DNA of 64,000 nt from KACC-23026 sp963829575 (GTDB lineage Bacteria; Bacillota; Bacilli; Bacillales; Sporolactobacillaceae). The position numbers and the translations under genes were made by a program. Positions 9,336 through 17,600 of the stretch are shown here, in pieces (position 1 is the first letter of the stretch; each line of letters opens with the position of its first letter). The notes beneath the pieces were generated by a model, which did not search any database, was not told where the DNA came from, and saw only the letters and a program-made list of their open reading frames with translations. The DNA is taken from positions 62,001 through 126,000 of the forward strand of contig CAWHJF010000021.1 in NCBI GenBank assembly GCA_963829575.1. The letters run 5' to 3'.

Positions 9336-9648
9336 TTGTTTTTCCGGAATTAGTGGCGACATGGTCATTGGTGCTCTCATTGATGCGGGAGCTGACCCGA
9401 ATGTTTTAGTCGAGGAATTAAAAAAACTACCCATCCATGATGAATACGACTTGAAATGGAAAAAGGTTGTAAAAAACGGCATTACAAGCACCAAGTTTGA
9501 TGTCCTATTAAAAAAGGACCCTTCTCATTTTCATACTCATGACCTAGAAGCGCACTCAGCGACTCCTAGTCAGAACGGGCATAGCCATGACCACGCTGAT
9601 GGTCACCTGTCTCACGAAGCCGGACACACACACCACCATTCACCATGA
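9316..9648 (+). CDS. larC: LarC N-terminal segment (first of three ORFs)
   Basis: It begins MKILYFDCFSGISGDMVIGA, the diagnostic LarC start, and runs through a histidine-rich tract (repeated His, Asp and Gly) before TGA at 9646-9648. LarC is the CTP-dependent nickel insertase that completes the nickel-pincer nucleotide. The stop overlaps the ATG of the next segment as ATGA. Either reading shifts -1 within the low-complexity His-rich DNA, the segments are translationally coupled, or a base is wrong. The CA-rich tract at 9622-9645 is a natural slippage site. Confidence 0.85.
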   Translation: MKILYFDCFSGISGDMVIGALIDAGADPNVLVEELKKLPIHDEYDLKWKKVVKNGITSTKFDVLLKKDPSHFHTHDLEAHSATPSQNGHSHDHADGHLSHEAGHTHHHSP

Positions 9649-10211
9649 GCATCCATCATGAAGGCGCTCATCATGGACATGATCATCCTCATGACCACCG
9701 TTCTTATAAAGAGATTGTCAGATTCATTGAGGAGGCCGATTTTTCAGATGAGGTGAAAGACACCGCATTGAAAATCTTCCGGAAAATAGGGGAAGCAGAA
9801 GGACATATTCATGGGTTACCACTAGAGGATGTCCATTTTCATGAAGTCGGTGCTGTGGATTCCATCATTGATATTGTTGGAGCGTCCATTTTAATCCATC
9901 ATTTAGATATACAAGTCGTCACATCCTCTCCCATACCGGTTGGCGGAGGGAAAATCCGCATCGATCATGGAATTTATCCAGTCCCTGCACCTGCTACATT
10001 AGAGATTCTAAAAGGGATTCCGATCGAACCATCCGAATTAAAAGCAGAACTCACGACACCAACAGGTGCTGCCATTGTAGCTGTTTTGGCAGAACAATTT
10101 GGCCCATTACCCTCGCTCACCGTCCAATCCATAGGGTATGGCGCTGGAACAAAAAGCTTTGCCAATCATCCGAATGTCCTACGGGTCATACTAGGCACTT
10201 TAGAGCACTAG
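9645..10211 (+). CDS. larC: LarC central segment (second ORF)
   Basis: After a short His-rich stretch it contains EAEGHIHGLPLEDVHFHEVG, AVDSIIDIVGA, PVPAPATLEILKG, LTTPTGAAIVA and PNVLRVILG, the core of LarC. It ends where the split larC1 of lactobacilli ends, just after VLRVILG. No good Shine-Dalgarno precedes its ATG, so translation probably depends on the upstream segment. Confidence 0.85.
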   Translation: MSIHHEGAHHGHDHPHDHRSYKEIVRFIEEADFSDEVKDTALKIFRKIGEAEGHIHGLPLEDVHFHEVGAVDSIIDIVGASILIHHLDIQVVTSSPIPVGGGKIRIDHGIYPVPAPATLEILKGIPIEPSELKAELTTPTGAAIVAVLAEQFGPLPSLTVQSIGYGAGTKSFANHPNVLRVILGTLEH

Positions 10212-10225
10212 AAAGGGGACTTGCA

Positions 10226-10696
10226 ATGGAGCATCAGCATCCACCTAACCATGAGCATATTGACGACGGAATGATCAAAATGGAAGTGAATCTAGATGAT
10301 ATGCCTGGAGAATGGCTCGGTTCTGTCATGGATTTGTTATTTGAAGCCGGAGCTAACGATGTTTTTTACACACCGATTTATATGAAGAAAAATAGACCGG
10401 GTGTGTTGCTTCAATTATTATGTGCCGCCTCCAACCTTGATCAAATGAAAGAGATTTTGTTTAAAGAAACCACCACACTGGGAGTACGGTATTATCCATT
10501 AAGCGTTCATCGTTTGGAACGGGCGTTTCGCCACGTTCAAACTAAATGGGGTGCGGTAACTGTCAAAGAAGGTTTGTATAATGGTGAACTCATACAAAGC
10601 GCACCGGAATATGAAGAGTGCAAGAAACTGGCACGTGAGAATAAGATTCCTTTAAAAACCGTTTACCAACAGGTTTGGCGAGCGTTGGGGGAATAA
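10226..10696 (+). CDS. larC: LarC C-terminal domain (larC2-like, third ORF)
   Basis: It contains MEVNLDDMPGEWLGSVMDLL, MKKNRPGVLLQLL, ETTTLGVRYY and PEYEECKKLA, the C-terminal half of LarC. In Lactiplantibacillus this half is joined by ribosomal frameshifting. Here its frame is -1 relative to the central segment and remains open far upstream, but I find no canonical slippery heptamer near the central-segment stop. Its own ATG at 10226 follows AAAGGGG by seven bases, so independent initiation is plausible. A perfect 34-bp palindrome follows directly. Confidence 0.85.
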   Translation: MEHQHPPNHEHIDDGMIKMEVNLDDMPGEWLGSVMDLLFEAGANDVFYTPIYMKKNRPGVLLQLLCAASNLDQMKEILFKETTTLGVRYYPLSVHRLERAFRHVQTKWGAVTVKEGLYNGELIQSAPEYEECKKLARENKIPLKTVYQQVWRALGE

Positions 10697-10730
10697 AATT
10701 AGGGGACAGACCCGGGTCTGTCCCCTAATT
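10697..10730. repeat. Perfect 34-bp palindrome, possible terminator of the lar operon
   Basis: The left arm AATTAGGGGACAGACCC (10697-10713) is exactly complementary to the right arm up to 10730, with no loop. The GGGGACAGACCC core resembles REP-type elements. It begins at the larC2 stop and may act as a 3' end. Confidence 0.75.
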
Positions 10731-10785
10731 CTCGCGCACACTGTTCGGTTTCTTGATATTGACCCCGTTTGTGTGCGCAAGGCGT
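10731..10785. repeat. Solitary copy of the 51-52 bp palindromic repeat
   Basis: It starts CTCGCGCACACTGTTCGG and ends CGTTTGTGTGCGCAAG, sharing both GCGCACA/TGTGTGCGC arms and the overall length with the arrays at 20137-20517 and 33249-34045. Like both arrays, it lies between convergent genes (larC and the DHA2 transporter). Confidence 0.7.
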
Positions 10786-10803
10786 CGCCCTCATCTACCG
10801 CAC

Positions 10804-12408
10804 TTAAGATTCCTCAGTTTGAACCAATGCATGAGTAGGCAGGTTTTTTGGTGTGTCTTCGGTTTTCTTCTTTCCGCCAAGCAGTACTGCAAGGATCATC
10901 GCGACAGTGGCAACAAACGTAAGGATGTAGAAGATGTCGTCCACCGCTTGGACCATTGAGGTAATCTGAACCTGCCCATATAGATATTTGATCGCCAGGG
11001 ATTTGGACTGCGAAAGGGAAAATCCCATCGACTGTCCATACGCTTCCATTTTACTCATGAACTCTTGCACAGGATGGGAAAAACTCGTCACTTCAGCGCT
11101 GTTATTCGCAATATGAAACTTACTCCTTTGCGTTAATAAAAGAGAAAGGACCGCCACACCGAATGAATTACTTATTTGGGTCACTGCATTTAGAATTGCG
11201 GTGCCTTGCGCTTCTTTATTATCCGGAATATGATTGAGACCATTAGTTTGAAGCGGCATCATGGTAATGCCAATTCCGCATGAGCGAAGCATCAAAAGTA
11301 AGATGATGGTGGACATGGTGGTTGCCGCTGTGATGTGAACCATGAAAAACATCGCGACACCCATAATCAAGAATCCCGTTCCCGCCAAAGGTCGAATGCC
11401 AACTCTATCATATAAAATACCGGCGATCGGCATCAACACACCCGCTACAATCGCTTGCGGTAAAAGAATCAAACCTGTTTTAAATGCACTAAATCCCATA
11501 ATGTTTTGTAAGAAAATTGGGAGCAAAAATAAGACACCGAGAAGCATAATACTTGTTATGCCAATCAGAACAAGTGTAAAGGAAAAAGGCGCATTTTTCA
11601 GTAATTTAAGGTCGAGCATAGGTTGTTCAATTCGTGTTTCTCTAATAACAAAGAGGATTAAACTGACCAGTGCAATCAGTATAAATGGAATGACGTGGGC
11701 GCTTTGCCACCCGTAATCCGGCACCCCCCCTAAACTATAAAGCAAGGTGCTAAATCCTATAACGGATAAAACGAACCCTGGTAAATCAAAACGTCGTGAT
11801 GCATTGGCATTGGCGTTTTCTAAAAAAAGTGAGGCCAGCACGACGTCTACAATCCCAATTGGGAGATTTAGATAAAAAATCAATCGCCAATTTAGAAAAT
11901 CCGTGATGTAACCACTAACAGTTGGCCCAATTGCCGGGGCAAACATTATGGCGATTCCAAAAATTCCGATGGCCATACCGCGGCGTTCTCTTGGAATCAT
12001 CCGTGTCACCATGGCCATCGCAATCGGCATCAATGCGCCGCCACCAATCGCTTGGATGATTCGGAAAAGAATCATCGCACTATTACTCCATGCCGATCCA
12101 CACAGACCAGAACCAATTGTAAAAATAGTCAAGGCAAGGACAAATATCCGCTTATAACCAAACCGTTCACCAAGAAAGCCTGTAACTGGAATAATGGAAC
12201 CGACAGTCAAGGTATAAGCGGTTACGACCCATTGAATCGCATTTTCCCCCACGCCGTATACCGTCATCATCTTAGGTAAAGCCACGTTAACGATACTCGT
12301 ATCTAAAACCGCCATGAAGACACCTAAAATAATAATGAGCATAGGTAAGCCAATTTTCTGTTTGGTCTCCGCTTCCCCTGATCCTTCGATTTGCAAAGTA
12401 CGTGACAT
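10804..12408 (-). CDS. DHA2-family multidrug efflux transporter (EmrB/QacA type)
   Basis: A 534-residue major facilitator protein with about 14 predicted membrane segments. FMAVLDTSIVNVALP in the first helix is the DHA2 signature; GERFGYKR is the loop 2-3 motif and FAPAIGPTVSGYI the antiporter motif C. It exports hydrophobic drugs or metabolites using the proton gradient; substrate unknown. The start ATG is preceded by GGGGAGG. It is transcribed away from a TetR-like regulator, and an inverted repeat overlaps its predicted -35 box, so local repression is likely. Confidence 0.9.
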   Translation of the reverse strand: MSRTLQIEGSGEAETKQKIGLPMLIIILGVFMAVLDTSIVNVALPKMMTVYGVGENAIQWVVTAYTLTVGSIIPVTGFLGERFGYKRIFVLALTIFTIGSGLCGSAWSNSAMILFRIIQAIGGGALMPIAMAMVTRMIPRERRGMAIGIFGIAIMFAPAIGPTVSGYITDFLNWRLIFYLNLPIGIVDVVLASLFLENANANASRRFDLPGFVLSVIGFSTLLYSLGGVPDYGWQSAHVIPFILIALVSLILFVIRETRIEQPMLDLKLLKNAPFSFTLVLIGITSIMLLGVLFLLPIFLQNIMGFSAFKTGLILLPQAIVAGVLMPIAGILYDRVGIRPLAGTGFLIMGVAMFFMVHITAATTMSTIILLLMLRSCGIGITMMPLQTNGLNHIPDNKEAQGTAILNAVTQISNSFGVAVLSLLLTQRSKFHIANNSAEVTSFSHPVQEFMSKMEAYGQSMGFSLSQSKSLAIKYLYGQVQITSMVQAVDDIFYILTFVATVAMILAVLLGGKKKTEDTPKNLPTHALVQTEES

Positions 12409-12492
12409 GTTTTCAACATCCTCCCCGAATGCTATGCTCGATCTCTCTATAATTAAACACGCTGTTGAAAAACCGACTCCTCGTTGATTATA

Positions 12493-12521
12493 ATAATACT
12501 AATTTGTGCTGTTCGGTTCAA
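12493..12521 (-). promoter_or_regulatory. Predicted promoter of the DHA2 transporter
   Basis: On the minus strand TTGAAC (12521-12516) and TATTAT (12498-12493) are spaced by 17 bp. The -35 box lies inside the inverted repeat at 12509-12528. Confidence 0.6.
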
Positions 12522-12528
12522 TGAACAG
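12509..12528. promoter_or_regulatory. Candidate TetR operator
   Basis: CTGTTC (12509-12514) and GAACAG (12523-12528) are perfect 6-bp half sites around an 8-bp spacer, in the gap between the divergent transporter and TetR genes. Confidence 0.55.
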
Positions 12529-12592
12529 AAAGTGTTTTTTGTTCAATATTCAACATTTTTAAAATTTTGTTGAAAAACGAGAGGGGTTTAAG

Positions 12593-12949
12593 ATGGACAG
12601 AAGGGTGAGAAGAACAAGAGAAAATTTGAAAAAGGCCCTAATTGACCTTATTCATGAGAAGGACTTTGAATCGATCACAATCTTGGATCTTAGTGAGAGA
12701 GCCGATGTCAATCGTGGAACATTTTATCATCACTATTTCGATAAGATCGACTTACTGGAGAAAATCATTGCCGAAAAACTAGAGAAGTTTAATTTATGTT
12801 TGAGCATTAGGGATCGTCAATGTGATCTTAGTGTTATCGGCATTGATCCGGATCGTAAAGGACCAATAGCGGAAGGATTTAGCGATAACGGAAACGTCAT
12901 GAATTTAAAAAAGCCCATGACTAATAATAAGGAATCTAAAGCCCCTTAG
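12593..12949 (+). CDS. TetR/AcrR-family regulator, C-terminally short
   Basis: The first 60 residues are a standard TetR DNA-binding domain (FESITILDLSERADVNRGTF, then YHHYFDKIDLLEKI). The total of 118 residues is well short of the usual 180-200, and after about residue 65 the sequence (charged, Asn/Lys-rich) does not resemble a ligand-binding domain. A frameshift or truncation near 12790-12830 is likely. It is divergent from the efflux gene it presumably controlled; without the C-domain it may not dimerise or sense ligand. Confidence 0.75.
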   Translation: MDRRVRRTRENLKKALIDLIHEKDFESITILDLSERADVNRGTFYHHYFDKIDLLEKIIAEKLEKFNLCLSIRDRQCDLSVIGIDPDRKGPIAEGFSDNGNVMNLKKPMTNNKESKAP

Positions 12950-13113
12950 ATCTTTGTGCGTACACACACTTCTTTATTTTCGATTTAAAAACATCGATGA
13001 CTTGGGAGATCATTCGTTTGGAAGGGGATGCGAGGGGTGATGTCGAAGTTATATAGACGGTTTTTTTACATAGGATGAAGGGCAACTTGAAACTATTAGA
13101 AGGAGTGTAGGGG

Positions 13114-14631
13114 ATGTCAAATTCGATTAAAGAGACAGAAAAAGCGTACTATGCGCTTGAGCAGAAAATGCAAAATTACGGGGAAGCACTAGGAGTATTG
13201 GGGTGGGACCTACGCACCGGGGCTCCGAAAAAAGGAGTCGAGCAGCGTTCCGAAGTCATTGGAACATTGTCTCAAGAGATATTTGCAATGTCCACCTCAA
13301 ACGAAATGAAGACTTATTTGGAGGCCTTGACCGACCCATCGGTTCAGAGTGAATTGGGGGATGTAACCAAACGTTCGGTAGAAGTAGCGAAGAAAACGTA
13401 CGATTTGAACGAGAAAATTCCAGCGGAAGAATATAAAGAATACGTCATTTTACAATCGAAAGCAGAAACGGTTTGGACGGACGCTAAAGAGGCGTCAGAC
13501 TTCTCAATGCTTCAACCCTATCTTGAAAAATTAGTCGATTTCAAACAGCGTTTCATCAACTATTGGGGGCATAAAGGCACTAAATACGATGCGCTACTAG
13601 ATCAATATGAGCCAGGTGTCACGGTTGAAACCATCGATCGAGTGTTTGATGAGGTTCAAAAGGCGATCGTTCCGCTTGTTGAGGAAATTTCTAAGGCTCG
13701 CCAACCCAAAACCGACTTTTTATTTCACCATTTCCCAAAAGAAAAACAACGCGATTTCAGCTTATTTATGTTGAATGAAATCGGTTATGATCTAGAAGCT
13801 GGTCGATTGGACGAGACTGCGCACCCCTTTTGAAACGGCACTTAATCCAGGAGATGTTCGAGTCACCACCCATTATAGAGAAAATGATTTTAGAACGGCA
13901 ATTTTCGGGACCATGCACGAAGGGGGTCACGCGATCTATGAGCAAAACATTAGCAAATCTTTGATCGTGTACCGGCTTGTGTGCAGGAACATCGATGGGG
14001 ATCCATGAGTCGCAGTCCTTATTTTTTGAAAATTTCATTGGCCGGAATGACGCGTTATGGGAACGCTACTATGGGGACTTAAAAAAGGCGTCTGGTGGAC
14101 AGTTTGATTCTGTTTCACTTGATGATTTCTATAAGGCCATTAATATTTCCGAGCCGTCACTAATTCGAATTGAAGCAGATGAATTGACGTATCCTCTTCA
14201 TGTTATGGTCCGTTACGAAATTGAAAAAGGATTATTTAATGGCGATTTGAAGGTGAAAGATTTGCCCGGCGTCTGGAATGAGAACATGCAAGCCCTTCTT
14301 GGGGTTCAAACCTAAGAACGATCGCGAAGGCGTTCTGCAGGATATTCACTGGTCTGGTGGTGATTTTGGTTACTTCCCATCATATGCGTTGGGTTATATT
14401 TATGCGGCTCAATTCAAAGAAGCCATGTTGAAAGACGTTCCAAATTTCGATGAGCATTTGCGCCAAGGGGACATAAGACCGATCCGCGAATGGCTTACCG
14501 ATCACATTCACCAATACGGATCGATGAAAAAACCCATTGAAATTGTGCAAGATGTAACGGGCGGACCGCTTCAAGCTCAACCATTGATTAACTATTTAAC
14601 CCAGAAATACCGCGGCCTTTACCAACTATAA
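13114..14631 (+). pseudogene. M32-family carboxypeptidase (thermostable carboxypeptidase 1 type), about four frameshifts
   Basis: The pieces align in order with M32 metallocarboxypeptidases: LGWDLRTGAPKKG near the N-terminus, LDETAHPF, then HEGGHAIYEQNI (the HExxH-like zinc motif, here HEGGH), GTSMGIHESQS, IRIEADELTYPLHVMVRYE, GVLQDIHWSGG and FGYFPSYALGYIYAAQF. These enzymes remove C-terminal residues from peptides using a divalent metal. Breaks lie near 13830 (one extra T in CCCCTTTT), about 13960, about 13980 and about 14305. All motifs are preserved, so decay is recent or the indels are errors. Start ATG follows AAGGAGTG. Confidence 0.85.
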
Positions 14632-14788
14632 GATTTTGGCGTCTTAATGCGATATGGCGGGCGCCAAATTTCGGCAGAAACTGCTTTTTAAGGTAGTTTG
14701 TAGCGGAACGGATGGCCGCACACTAGGCTTGAGCGGACTTCTAATCCGTTACGTCCCTATAATAAAACCAAAAAAGGCGGCGATTTAA

Positions 14789-15217
14789 ATGGCAGCTGCA
14801 AATCCAAATCCAGATGAATTAAGAGCGCTCCTAAAGAACACAAAACGCATTGCAATTGTGGGGTTGTCCGATCAACCGGATCGAACTTCGAATCAAATTG
14901 GAAAATACCTTTTGGACCATGGCTATGACATCATCCCAGTCAACCCGAAAGTGTCAGAGGTGTTTGGCATTCCAGCGGTCTCCAAATTGAGTGAGATTGA
15001 AGGCCATGTTGACTTAGTCAATGTATTCCGGCGCTCGGAATTTCTGTATGAAGTCGCTCAAGATACTGTGAAAATTGGCGCGGATGTTTTTTGGGCCCAA
15101 CTCGGACTCGTTAATGAAAAAGCGCATGATTTGCTTCAATCTAAAGGGATCACCAGTGTCATGGATCGTTGTATTATGGTCGAACATCGTCAACTTGCCG
15201 ATGGCTGGTTGACCTAA
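14789..15217 (+). CDS. CoA-binding domain protein (YneT-like)
   Basis: A 142-residue Rossmann-type CoA-binding domain: RIAIVGLSDQPDRTSNQIGK near the N-terminus is the nucleotide-binding loop, followed by IIPVNPKV, VDLVNVFRR, FWAQLGLVNEKA and MDRCIMVEH. The family resembles the CoA-binding part of succinyl-CoA synthetase, but its physiological role is not established. In Bacillus subtilis yneT precedes parE-parC, and the same order is seen here. RBS AAAGGCGG. Confidence 0.88.
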   Translation: MAAANPNPDELRALLKNTKRIAIVGLSDQPDRTSNQIGKYLLDHGYDIIPVNPKVSEVFGIPAVSKLSEIEGHVDLVNVFRRSEFLYEVAQDTVKIGADVFWAQLGLVNEKAHDLLQSKGITSVMDRCIMVEHRQLADGWLT

Positions 15218-15632
15218 CCGTTTCAAGGACAATATATTAGGCTTTAAAGTTGTAAGGGTCAGACCCCGATGAACAAAGGGAGTCAGACCCTTTTGTTTCA
15301 GTTAGACTTTTAGCGAGTAAGTTCTAGTCCTTTTAAGTAAAATACACAAAAAAGACCATCCATTCAATGCTTGAACAAGCTTCAAGCATTCCATTGCACT
15401 GGTCGTGTGTGTCATAGGCATTGACAACGCGTTACATCATCCTTAAGCGCGCTGGCAAAATTTTATACTTATGATAGTAGAACAAATGCTCGCTTTTTAA
15501 AAAAAAGAATCTACCCAAGTTGTGTGAGTCATGCTATGCTTAGAGTCAGAGATTGCTTGACGGAGTTGTGCGCGATGGGTTTCCAATGGTTTTAAGGGAA
15601 CTGTTGCTGCACGTTGAAAGGAGTTTATTCTC
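15218..15632. other. Gap between yneT-like gene and parE
   Basis: The 415-bp gap holds two short elements. Two direct GTCAGACCC units (about 15253-15297) resemble a REP element. A nested hairpin at 15354-15404 has an outer GACCA/TGGTC stem and an inner AATGCTTGA/TCAAGCATT stem. The parE promoter should lie in the right part, but I cannot fix it. Confidence 0.5.
15253..15297. repeat. REP-like GTCAGACCC element
   Basis: GGGTCAGACCCC and GGGAGTCAGACCC are separated by about 12 bases and followed by TTTT. Each contains a small GGGTC-A-GACCC palindrome. It may also work as the terminator of the yneT-like gene. Confidence 0.5.
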
Positions 15633-17597
15633 TTGGCTAAGACGAATGCTTATACAGATGATACAATTCAAGTGCTTGAAGGGCTTGAGGCCGTTCGCAA
15701 GCGTCCAGGGATGTACATTGGTTCGACGGACGCACGAGGCTTGCACCATTTGGTCTATGAAATTGTGGATAATGCGGTCGATGAAGGACTTGCTGGTTTT
15801 GGTGACACGATAACCGTAACGATTCATAAAGATAACAGTATCTCGGTTACAGATAAAGGACGCGGGATGCCAACGGGCATGCATCGCACCGGTAAACCGA
15901 CACCAGAAGTCATTTTAACCGTGCTTCATGCTGGCGGTAAGTTCAATAGCGATGGTGGGTACAAAACATCGGGTGGTCTCCATGGCGTTGGGGCATCTGT
16001 TGTGAATGCACTCTCCGAATGGTTAGTTGTAACAATTAAACGCGATGGTGAAGTTTTCCAACAACGCTTTGAAGGCGGCGGAAAGCCTGTTACAACTTTG
16101 GAGAAAAAAGGGACAACCCGTCAATCCGGAACTGTCATCCATTTTAAACCGGACCCGACTATCTTCAGCACGACGATTTACAATTTTGAAGTGCTCAGCG
16201 AACGGTTACGTGAAGCCGCTTTTCTTTTAAAAGGCATGACGATTCGACTTATTGATGAAAGACATGATCAAGAAGAAACGTATTGCTATGAAACCGGCGT
16301 CAAAGCATTCATTGAATATTTGAATGAAGAAAAAGACACCCTTCATCCCGTTGCAGCTTTTGAAGGGACTCAAAACGACATCGAACTTGAGGTCGCGTTT
16401 CAATATAACGATGGGTATTCTGAAAACATTTTGTCCTTCGTCAATAACGTTCGAACCAAAGACGGTGGAACCCATGAATCAGGGTTTAAAACAGCGTTTA
16501 CCCGCGTGTTTAATGACTATGCGAGAAAAACTGGCATTTTAAAAGATAAAGATAAAAACTTAGAAGGTACGGATATTCGTGAAGGCTTTACTGGAATTGT
16601 GTCGGTTCGCGTACCAGAGTCGATTCTACAATTTGAAGGCCAAACGAAAGGGAAACTTGGGACAAGCGAAGCGCGTTCAGCCGTCGATTCGGTTGTTTCG
16701 GAACAGCTTTCTTATTTCTTAGTCGAAAACCCGAAAACCAGCGAAATGCTTATTCGAAAAGCACTCAAAGCCGCACAAGCCCGTGAAGCGGCACGAAAAG
16801 CGCGTGATGATGCCCGCAGTGGCAAAAAAGGCAAGCGCCGTGACACCATTTTAAGCGGGAAATTAACGCCGGCTTCTTCTCGAAATCGGGATAAAAACGA
16901 ACTCTACTTGGTGGAGGGGGATTCTGCCGGTGGATCGGCGAAACAAGGTCGTGACCGAACGTTCCAGGCGGTGTTACCGCTCAGAGGTAAAGTTATTAAT
17001 ACCGAAAAAGCCAAACTCCAAGACATTTTTAAAAATGAAGAGATTAATACCATCATCCATGCGATTGGTGCGGGGGTTGGGAATGATTTTAATGTTAAAG
17101 ATTGCAATTACTCCAAAATTGTCATCATGACCGATGCCGATAATGATGGCGCTCATATTCAAGTGTTATTACTCACCTTTTTCTATCGTTATATGCGCCC
17201 ATTAGTGGAATCTGGAAAAGTCTTTATTGCCTTGCCGCCTTTATATAAAGTCAGTAAAGGGCAAGGAAAAAAAGAAGTGATTGAATATGCCTGGGATGAA
17301 AAAGGGATGCGTGAGGCCATTAAAAAAATCGGCAAAGGCTATATCATCCAACGTTACAAAGGGCTTGGCGAGATGAATGCTGATCAATTGTGGGAGACCA
17401 CCATGGATCCAGAGACACGCACCTTGATTCGCGTTAAAATTGATGATTTGGCCCGTGCCGAGCGTCGTGTTTCAGTATTGATGGGCGATAAGGTTGAACC
17501 GCGCAGAAAGTGGATTGAAGCGCATGTCGCATTTGGTTTGGATGAAGAAACCAACATTCTTGAAAATGAAAACTTATCCACGACTGAAGGAGTTTAA
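15633..17597 (+). CDS. parE: DNA topoisomerase IV subunit B
   Basis: A 654-residue GHKL ATPase/TOPRIM subunit: EIVDNAVDE (Mg-ATP), DKGRGMP, GLHGVGASVVNAL (ATP lid), EGDSAGGSAKQGRDR and DADNDGAHI (TOPRIM), ending with the conserved RYKGLGEMN region. Topoisomerase IV decatenates daughter chromosomes. It is assigned to ParE rather than GyrB by the SAKQGRDR pattern, length and operon with parC. Start is TTG with AAAGGAG upstream. parC begins 3 bp after the stop. No frameshift. Confidence 0.96.
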   Translation: MAKTNAYTDDTIQVLEGLEAVRKRPGMYIGSTDARGLHHLVYEIVDNAVDEGLAGFGDTITVTIHKDNSISVTDKGRGMPTGMHRTGKPTPEVILTVLHAGGKFNSDGGYKTSGGLHGVGASVVNALSEWLVVTIKRDGEVFQQRFEGGGKPVTTLEKKGTTRQSGTVIHFKPDPTIFSTTIYNFEVLSERLREAAFLLKGMTIRLIDERHDQEETYCYETGVKAFIEYLNEEKDTLHPVAAFEGTQNDIELEVAFQYNDGYSENILSFVNNVRTKDGGTHESGFKTAFTRVFNDYARKTGILKDKDKNLEGTDIREGFTGIVSVRVPESILQFEGQTKGKLGTSEARSAVDSVVSEQLSYFLVENPKTSEMLIRKALKAAQAREAARKARDDARSGKKGKRRDTILSGKLTPASSRNRDKNELYLVEGDSAGGSAKQGRDRTFQAVLPLRGKVINTEKAKLQDIFKNEEINTIIHAIGAGVGNDFNVKDCNYSKIVIMTDADNDGAHIQVLLLTFFYRYMRPLVESGKVFIALPPLYKVSKGQGKKEVIEYAWDEKGMREAIKKIGKGYIIQRYKGLGEMNADQLWETTMDPETRTLIRVKIDDLARAERRVSVLMGDKVEPRRKWIEAHVAFGLDEETNILENENLSTTEGV

Positions 17598-17600
17598 TGA

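Noticed and set aside
10150..10156. CAAAAAG as a programmed -1 frameshift site joining larC segments 2 and 3
   Set aside because: Shifting there would discard the conserved PNVLRVILG end of segment 2, and the A-site codon does not re-pair well in the -1 frame.
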